In this document: one piece after another, positions 58,136 to 63,967 of the stretch
Layout: each line of letters begins with the position of its first letter
How positions within the stretch are numbered: position 1 is the stretch's first letter
NCBI GenBank assembly: GCA_003165315.1
Contig: PLSX01000058.1
Span: 4,376-68,342 of the forward strand
Origin: Acidobacteriota bacterium
GTDB lineage: Bacteria; Acidobacteriota; Terriglobia; UBA7540
Reading direction: 5' to 3'
Length of the DNA stretch: 63,967 nucleotides
Notes under the pieces: model-generated
Told to the model about the DNA's origin: nothing
The model's database searches: none
Seen by the model: the letters and a program-made list of their open reading frames with translations, nothing else
Translations under genes and position numbers: made by a program

Positions 58136-58190
58136 ACCGATAGCGGGCCGCCTGGAAGCATTAAACCAGTCAGCCCGCTATCGGTGTTTT
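58136..58190 (+). terminator. hairpin terminator of Oar unit A
   Basis: ACCGATAGCGGGC (58136-58148) pairs perfectly with GCCCGCTATCGGT (58173-58185), then GTTTT. Almost the same stem ends unit B (63675-63728). Confidence 0.75.
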
Positions 58191-58309
58191 AGAACGTCAC
58201 TGCGGCGGGACGGTGGTCTGCTCCCACGTGCAATTGAAGGGGGTGGATGATATCCTCACAATATCTTATTGAGCCCCTTTTTACAAAAGCTCAATCAGCG
58301 GAGATGGAA

Positions 58310-59494
58310 ATGCACTTCTACATTTGCAAGCGGGTATTGTCAGGAGTACGGTTGACAGTTTTCCTGGTTTTCCTGGGAGGGCTGGTTTTAAATCCGGTGA
58401 CGGGCGCCGCAGGGCAGAACTCCGATCTGCTGAAACAAGCCCAGACCTATGAAGCTCAGCAGAACTATCCTGCCGCGGAAAGCATTTACCAGAAGGTACT
58501 TGCCTCCGAACCTGATAATCCCGAGGCTCTGAAGCACTTGGGCATTCTGGAGCAAACAGACCTTAAATTCAGCGAATCGATTGAGCACTTCAAGCGCCTC
58601 CTGGCGAGTCAGCCTGATTATCCGCAAGTGAACTTTTTCCTCGGGCTATCCTACTACGGCCAGCACGATTACAAGGATGCGATCGCAAGCTTGCAGCAGG
58701 AATTGAAGACCCCTTCGCCGCATCCGGCCACGCGTTACTATCTTGCTCTGGCCCTTGAGGGGCAGGGTCAGGCAGATGAAGCTATCAATCAGCTCAACGA
58801 AGTCGCCGTCAAGAATCCCCATAAGTCGGAGGTGTTTTATGAGCTGGCCCGTCTGCACATGGCGGCGTCCCTTCGCGCCATTGACCAACTCCGGAGTATC
58901 GACCCCGACTCCTTTCAGTTTCATGCCCTGATGGGCGAGTTTTATGACCAGGAAGCTCATTATCAAGCGGCAATTGTTCAATATCAGGCGGCGCTAAAAA
59001 AGCAGCCCAACGCGTTGGGCATTCACACACCCCTGGGAATTGCCTATTGGAAGTTGGACCAGCTTGATACTGCCCAAAAAGAACTTCTTCTCGGGATCCA
59101 GGAATCGCCGGACGATTTTCTGGCCAATGTTTACCTGGGCAGAATGGCCCTTCGCGATAATCAATTCAACAAGGCTCTTCCCTATTTGCAGCGGGCGGCT
59201 GCCAGCCAGCCCCAAGACGAAGAAGCTCGGATTCTCCTCGGGCGGTGCCTGATTGGGCTGGGGGAATTTGAGGAAGCCAAAGCTGACTTGCTGGTCGCGG
59301 CCAGGCTGGACTCTACGGATCCACGCAGCCATTACATGCTGGCGGATGTTTACCTGAAGTTGAAGCAGCCTGCTGACCGCCAGCGTGAACTCGACCTGTT
59401 CAATAAACTTTCAATTGCACAGAAAGCCAAAGGTATGGAAAACGCTGGAGCCAGGCCTTTGGACGACTCAGGAAAGGAATCGACGCCTCAATAA
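58310..59494 (+). CDS. secreted/anchored TPR protein (long form)
   Basis: 394 residues. N-terminal signal or anchor (SGVRLTVFLVFLGGLVLNPV), then about nine tetratricopeptide units over residues 35-370, with phrases such as AAESIYQKVLASEPDNPEAL, VNFFLGLSYYGQHDYKDAIA, YLALALEGQGQADEAINQL and HYMLADVYLKLKQPADRQRE. A scaffold for protein-protein contact in the periplasm is likely. The ATG at 58310 has GGAG 6 nt upstream. It lies between the two Oar genes and precedes the second. Confidence 0.88.
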   Translation: MHFYICKRVLSGVRLTVFLVFLGGLVLNPVTGAAGQNSDLLKQAQTYEAQQNYPAAESIYQKVLASEPDNPEALKHLGILEQTDLKFSESIEHFKRLLASQPDYPQVNFFLGLSYYGQHDYKDAIASLQQELKTPSPHPATRYYLALALEGQGQADEAINQLNEVAVKNPHKSEVFYELARLHMAASLRAIDQLRSIDPDSFQFHALMGEFYDQEAHYQAAIVQYQAALKKQPNALGIHTPLGIAYWKLDQLDTAQKELLLGIQESPDDFLANVYLGRMALRDNQFNKALPYLQRAAASQPQDEEARILLGRCLIGLGEFEEAKADLLVAARLDSTDPRSHYMLADVYLKLKQPADRQRELDLFNKLSIAQKAKGMENAGARPLDDSGKESTPQ

Positions 59495-59938
59495 GATAAT
59501 AATCCATGGGTAGTGGCGGGTGGGCTTGTAAGTCCTGCTAGTGGAGTGCGTACAATCCTGGGCGCGAACGCCTCCGGGCATAGCTCCATTCCACTCTTCA
59601 ATAAAGTGGGAATGTTGATATTTTCCATAATTTGGAGATAAGCATTCAGATAGCATGTCCGCTAAAAATCAGCGAAAGTTTCAATAAATAATTAATAAGA
59701 TAGCGCTTGACCCTGCGATTTATTGGTGCTAAACCTACAGCGTGAAAGGTTAGTGAGTTAATTCCGAGATCACGGCTTTCACTTTCTGGCGTGATGAGTT
59801 TGTAGAGAATTTTCAGTTGCACTAATCTGCTGCCTCATTGCATGTCTCCCAAATTGCTTTACTGTTCCACTGCTTCCTTTTCTGCGCCGGTGCCCGTGGT
59901 CGTACCCAAGTAAGAACAAATGAATGGAGGATGGAGAT
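59495..59938. other. spacer and leader of the second Oar receptor gene
   Basis: About 440 bp, AT-rich in the middle. Possible promoter TTGACC (59712-59717), 17-nt spacer, TAAACC. GGAGG and GGAG precede ATG 59939. No gene is seen. Confidence 0.35.
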
Positions 59939-62900
59939 ATGTGTAATCTCAGGCGATTATGTACGCTTGCCGTCGTGTGCCTGCTGACGGCTGTAGCGGC
60001 ATTTGCACAGATCAACCGCGGCGAGCTGACCGGCATTGTAACCGACCAGAGCGGCGCGGTTGTCCCTGGTGTGGCCCTTACCATTACCAACGTCGCAACC
60101 GGCGTTGCAAATAATCTTACAACCAATACGAGTGGCGTGTTTACACTTCCACTGCTGGAACCCGGCACCTATAAACTGACTGCCGAGAAGGAAGGCTTCA
60201 AGAAATATTCGCGAACGAACATTGTTGTTCCGGTCGGGGAGACGGTCCGCGTCGACGTAGCCTTGGCCATTGGCTCCAGGACGGAGACCGTGGAGGTCAC
60301 TGCACAGGCGGCCCTGCTCGAACGCGAGTCCTCTGACACGGGCACCACCATCACCGCCCGGGAAGAGGAAGACCTGCCGCTGACCAGCTTCGGCGACCAG
60401 CGGACGCCGGCGACGTTTATGCAGTTGGCGCCAGGCGTGACAGGACAAGGAAATTCGGACGGTGGCCCGGGTGGAGGACGCCTCTATACCACGTCGGTGA
60501 GCGGCGGCGCCGTGAGCAGCACCACGATGTCGCTCGATGGCGCAGACATCCCTACCCCTGACGGATTTGAGGGCGACTTGCGGGCACTCCAGATTCCGCC
60601 TGACGCCATTTCTGAATTCAAACTACAATCCACTAATGAGTCGGCCGAATTCGGGCGATCCGAGGGTGGATCCGCCAGCTATGAAATGAAATCCGGCACC
60701 AACCAATTTCACGGTTCGGCCTATGAATTTGTGCGCAACAACGCTCTGAACGCCATACCGTGGTTCACAAACTACAACCCGGGGCAATGCGAATCCAACG
60801 GGACAACTCCTCTCCCCGCCACCGGCTACAACGGGGCTACTAAGGCGTGCCAATCCGAATACAAGCAGAACGAATTTGGCGTAACCGCCGGTGGGCCCAT
60901 CAAGAAGGATAAAGCCTTCATCTTTGGCTACTATGACGGTTTCCGGCTGATCCAGGCCGGATCATCTGCCTTGCAGACCGTGCCCACTGCCCTGATGCTT
61001 CAGGGCAACTTCCAAGACTGGGGCACCAATAACATCGGTCCCTCCTCCGGATCTTGGACGCAGATTCCCATATACGATCCCAGCCTGCCGGCAAATGGAA
61101 GAGCAACGGCGAACCCGAACCCGAATGGGTTTCCGATTCCGGTCTGTGGCCCTGAGGTCTGCAATAACATCATCAACCCGACGTATTTTGACCGGGTTTC
61201 GAAGCTCGTCAATCCCTTCTTCCCGGCCCCTACCATTACCAATCCCTACACGGTGAGCAGCAACTACGGGAGCACTACGCCCAACCCGTTTTCCGTTAAT
61301 GAATATGGATTCAAGGGGGATTACGTTCTCAATGAGAAAAACCGGTTAAGCGGCCTCTACTCCTACGGAAAGCAAACCAGTCCCAACATTCCTTTGATAC
61401 CGGCTCCCCTGGGCGGAGGCGATCAACCTTCGGACAACCTTACACGGAATATTCGCCTCAACTGGAACTGGACCCCGAAGTCTAATATGTCCAACCAGGC
61501 GACCCTGGCGGTCAATCAGTGGAACAGTGGTCAACCGGAAGTAAGCCCCTGGGCAGGGAAAGCGGATTGGACATCCTACTTCGGAATTGGTGGAGTGACT
61601 CCCAACTACCCCACCGAGTTCCCCAATATTCAGATCGGAGGAACCGACTACGTCGGCGGCGGTACTCCGGGCGTAACCAATCTGCACACGACTCTCTTTA
61701 ACGATTCATTCACCTGGGTTAAAGGAAAGCATACGGTGAAGTTTGGGTTCCAAATGAGCAAGGGAGCTCAAAACAGCATCAGCCCGGGCGGAAGCGCCGG
61801 CCGGTTCAACTTTGGGAACTTGGAGACGGCCGCTCCGGGGAATACCCTTACTGGTGCCCCCATGGCCAGCTTCCTGTTAGGGGTGACGGACAGTGCGACA
61901 GACCTGCATTACCTCGTTCCCGGTTATGCACGGGATAGCACCTACGGAGCATTTGCCCAGGACGATTTCAAAGTCAGCCGCAAGTTGACCTTGAATCTGG
62001 GTCTCCGCTGGGATCTCTTCATGCCGGAAAGCCAACGCTACAACCAGAAGACCTGGATCGACTACTCGCAACCGAATCCCGGCGCCAACAAAATCCCGGG
62101 AATCCTGAACCACGCCCAACCGGGGAATGAGACGGGCCTTAACACCTATTACAAGAACTTCGGCCCGCGCATCGGTCTGGCCTACACGTTGGATAGCAAG
62201 ACGGTGATTCGCGCCGCCTATGGCATCTACTATGCGCAAGGCAACGCCAGCGGCCTGTCGGGCGGAACATTCAATGAAGGCTACAATGGGACGGTGAATG
62301 TCAGTTCTCCCAACAATGGCATCACTCCGGCCTTTGTTTGGGGAACGGGCACCCTGCCCGGCTTTACCCCCAGTCTGGCTCCCACCTCGTTCATTGGAGC
62401 TGGAAGCGCCTCCGCTTCGTACAGCTCTCTGATCGCGCTCGATAAGACTGACACCCTGGCTCCCTACGCTCAAAACTACACCTTCGACATTGAGCGGCAG
62501 TTGCCGTCGTCCATGGTCTTGTCAGTGGCTTTTGTCGGCAACAAAGGTACGCATACCGCCAGCCGCTTGATGAACAATGACAAGATGCCTCTCCAATATT
62601 TGCCTCTCGGGAACATGGTGGACAGCGATGGGAGTACGTCGCTGTTGAATGCCCCCATCAGCGATTCGGTTGCCCAGGCGCACGTGCCCTCAACGTTCGT
62701 TGTCGATCCCGGTACGGGAAATAAAGTTCCGTTTGCGGGATTCGAGGAGGCCTTCGGTTTCTCGGGAGAGCCCAGCCTGGGTCAGGCACTGCGGACTGCT
62801 CCGCAATATACCGGCACCAGCCGCTACTATGAAGCACTCGGCGTGTCGGATTATGATGCGTTACAGATCAAGTTGACGAAGCGCTTCTCCAATGGCCTCT

Positions 62901-63628
62901 CGCTGCTCGCTTCCTATGCCTGGTCCAAGACGCTCACCGATGCAGGCTCGATGTTTTCTACCTTCTCCTCGGATTTTGGCACCACGGATCCCTGGAACCG
63001 GAGGACGCAGAAGAGCTATTCCTTTGAGGATATGCCCAACCTGGCCTCGATTGCGTATGTCTATGATCTGCCCGTGGGCAAAGGACAGCACTTCCTGAAC
63101 CGCGGCGGCGTAGCCAATGCCATTTTGGGCGGTTGGAAGACCTCCGGGATTCTGCGTTACCAGAGCGGCTTCCCGCAGGAGGTCGAAGGCAACGGCACGA
63201 CGAGCACTCTCGAGGACAACGGCTGGCAACCAGCCAACCGGATCAACGGTGTGCCCATGGCGTCGGCTGCTTATAAGGCCGGCCAAGCCCACTTTGATCC
63301 CGGCAAGGGTGATAGCATGTTTAATGCTGGCGCCTTTGCTCAACCCGCCAACTGGACGTTCGGCACGATCACTCCCAATGAGGCAACCGTGCGGAACTTC
63401 CCATGGCCCAACGAAGACATGTCCCTGATGAAGCAATGGTACATCCACGAGAATTGGAAACTGACCTTCAATGCCGACTTCTTCAACGTCTTCAACCGCC
63501 ACGTGTTTGACAACAACAATGGCGCCTACACAGATGAGTGGACCGTTGGACAGGCCGGCTTCGGTACGGATTACGGCACAGCCAATAACCCCCGGGTCAT
63601 CCAATTTGGTATGAATCTGAAATGGTGA
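59939..63628 (+). CDS. Oar-type TonB-dependent receptor, unit B
   Basis: 1,229-residue paralogue of unit A. Signal peptide (LCTLAVVCLLTAVAAFAQ), carboxypeptidase-regulatory-like domain about 27-110 (GELTGIVTDQSGAVVPGVAL), plug about 125-240 (LPLTSFGDQRTPATFMQLAP, LQIPPDAISEFKLQSTNESA), then the barrel ending in IQFGMNLKW. Differences from unit A are concentrated in loops between strands, for instance an insert around residues 275-300 (NPGQCESNGTTPLPATGYNG), which fits divergence in substrate. ATG 59939 is preferred to 59924 because the ribosome site lies between them. Confidence 0.92.
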   Translation: MCNLRRLCTLAVVCLLTAVAAFAQINRGELTGIVTDQSGAVVPGVALTITNVATGVANNLTTNTSGVFTLPLLEPGTYKLTAEKEGFKKYSRTNIVVPVGETVRVDVALAIGSRTETVEVTAQAALLERESSDTGTTITAREEEDLPLTSFGDQRTPATFMQLAPGVTGQGNSDGGPGGGRLYTTSVSGGAVSSTTMSLDGADIPTPDGFEGDLRALQIPPDAISEFKLQSTNESAEFGRSEGGSASYEMKSGTNQFHGSAYEFVRNNALNAIPWFTNYNPGQCESNGTTPLPATGYNGATKACQSEYKQNEFGVTAGGPIKKDKAFIFGYYDGFRLIQAGSSALQTVPTALMLQGNFQDWGTNNIGPSSGSWTQIPIYDPSLPANGRATANPNPNGFPIPVCGPEVCNNIINPTYFDRVSKLVNPFFPAPTITNPYTVSSNYGSTTPNPFSVNEYGFKGDYVLNEKNRLSGLYSYGKQTSPNIPLIPAPLGGGDQPSDNLTRNIRLNWNWTPKSNMSNQATLAVNQWNSGQPEVSPWAGKADWTSYFGIGGVTPNYPTEFPNIQIGGTDYVGGGTPGVTNLHTTLFNDSFTWVKGKHTVKFGFQMSKGAQNSISPGGSAGRFNFGNLETAAPGNTLTGAPMASFLLGVTDSATDLHYLVPGYARDSTYGAFAQDDFKVSRKLTLNLGLRWDLFMPESQRYNQKTWIDYSQPNPGANKIPGILNHAQPGNETGLNTYYKNFGPRIGLAYTLDSKTVIRAAYGIYYAQGNASGLSGGTFNEGYNGTVNVSSPNNGITPAFVWGTGTLPGFTPSLAPTSFIGAGSASASYSSLIALDKTDTLAPYAQNYTFDIERQLPSSMVLSVAFVGNKGTHTASRLMNNDKMPLQYLPLGNMVDSDGSTSLLNAPISDSVAQAHVPSTFVVDPGTGNKVPFAGFEEAFGFSGEPSLGQALRTAPQYTGTSRYYEALGVSDYDALQIKLTKRFSNGLSLLASYAWSKTLTDAGSMFSTFSSDFGTTDPWNRRTQKSYSFEDMPNLASIAYVYDLPVGKGQHFLNRGGVANAILGGWKTSGILRYQSGFPQEVEGNGTTSTLEDNGWQPANRINGVPMASAAYKAGQAHFDPGKGDSMFNAGAFAQPANWTFGTITPNEATVRNFPWPNEDMSLMKQWYIHENWKLTFNADFFNVFNRHVFDNNNGAYTDEWTVGQAGFGTDYGTANNPRVIQFGMNLKW

Positions 63629-63674
63629 TTCAGGCTTGACCCACAGAGCTTTTGGGAAGAGTCGTTAAGAAGTA

Positions 63675-63728
63675 CCGATAGCGGGCCAGTTGGAGGAAGT
63701 TTTCCAGCCGGTCCGCTATCGGCGTTTT
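63675..63728 (+). terminator. hairpin terminator of Oar unit B
   Basis: CCGATAGCGGGCC (63675-63687) pairs with GGTCCGCTATCGG (63710-63722) with one G-T wobble, then CGTTTT. Nearly the same stem as after unit A. Confidence 0.75.
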
Positions 63729-63852
63729 AGGCATCTCATGTTTATTCGGTTGTTCCAACAATCCCTAATCTGTTGGGAGATCCCGCGGCTCTGCCGAATA
63801 AGCGTTAACCTAAGGGTTGTGTTTCTTAGGCGACGGCGATATCATTCCGCCC

Positions 63853-63967
63853 ATGAGAACCTCTTCTAAGAGCGGGACGTTTGAGAACTGGGACGTATTG
63901 CGAAGGTTTCTTCCCGAGGGATGGGAAGAGCAGGCCCGGTTATGCGGCGCGATGCGCCGAGCCCGCT
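63853..63967 (+). CDS. IS4-type transposase, N-terminal fragment (runs off window)
   Basis: Frame open from ATG 63853 to the window edge, 38 residues visible: MRTSSKSGTFENWDVLRRFL then PEGWEEQARLCGAMRRAR. The W-x-x-L-x-x-F-L-P-E-G-W-E-E-x-A-R-x-x-G-A-x-R-R-A-R pattern is the N-terminus of an IS4-superfamily transposase group common in Acidobacteriota. A CCTAAG/CTTAGG inverted pair at 63809-63830 lies just upstream. The left end of the insertion sequence cannot be fixed without its right end. Confidence 0.7.
   Translation, partial: MRTSSKSGTFENWDVLRRFLPEGWEEQARLCGAMRRAR

Overview
The window looks like chromosomal DNA of an Acidobacteriota bacterium, probably an uncultured soil or peat lineage. 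Evidence: two very large Oar-type TonB-dependent receptors with an N-terminal carboxypeptidase-regulatory-like domain, twin-arginine exported sugar-active enzymes, SpoIVB-type S55 and sedolisin S53 peptidases, choice-of-anchor-D repeats, a bacillithiol-type YpdA reductase, an ECF sigma/anti-sigma/DUF4097 operon, and a GC-rich genome with hairpin-rich spacers. No rRNA, tRNA or CRISPR array was seen. Region 1 (1-10080): housekeeping block on the minus strand (carB 5' part, carA, lepB; then hrcA-grpE-dnaJ) with plus-strand genes between (PagL-like lipid A deacylase, a small unknown, a thioredoxin-fold protein, a DCC-family protein) and an FG-GAP/VCBS protein. Region 2 (10081-13590): poorly coding stretch with a 34-residue membrane protein, an ICMT-type methyltransferase, two copies of a twin-hairpin REPIN-like element and an AT-rich island built from degenerate repeats around TCTTGNCAAGA. 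Region 3 (13591-18577): minus-strand carbohydrate cluster (DUF3863-like TIM-barrel protein, GH27 alpha-galactosidase, Gfo/Idh/MocA oxidoreductase, ThuA-like protein), all apparently exported. Region 4 (18578-27458): a 1.7-kb gene-poor stretch packed with perfect palindromes, then an S55 peptidase, a beta-propeller protein, and an ECF sigma factor, an anti-sigma factor with a triplicated zinc module and a DUF4097 protein. Region 5 (27459-31745): metal block in which a CsoR/RcnR/FrmR-type repressor is divergent from an OprB porin, MgtC and CDF transporter; its probable operator lies between the -35 and -10 of the porin-side promoter. Region 6 (31746-40840): cupin, O-methyltransferase, YpdA with a coupled small partner and a GNAT, gamma-glutamylcyclotransferase, parAB, a DUF151 nuclease-like protein, miaB, and a secreted or anchored hydrolase. 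Region 7 (40943-53007): a large glycosidase-like protein, a lipoprotein arylsulfotransferase with four beta-sandwich repeats, a frameshifted pseudogene, a 48-residue tail-anchored protein, a sedolisin with Ig-like repeats, and two small secreted proteins that share sigma-54 promoters and a matching 5' leader. Region 8 (53008-63967): a tandemly duplicated TPR-protein/Oar-receptor module, each copy ending in the same hairpin terminator, followed by the start of an IS4-type transposase that leaves the window. Taken together, the accessory half encodes polymer and sulfate-ester scavenging at the cell surface (receptors, porin, glycosidases, sulfotransferase, peptidases) with dedicated envelope-stress and metal regulation. 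The most unusual items are the sigma-54-plus-leader pair, the triplicated anti-sigma zinc module, the duplicated TPR/Oar units, and the AT-rich repeat island.
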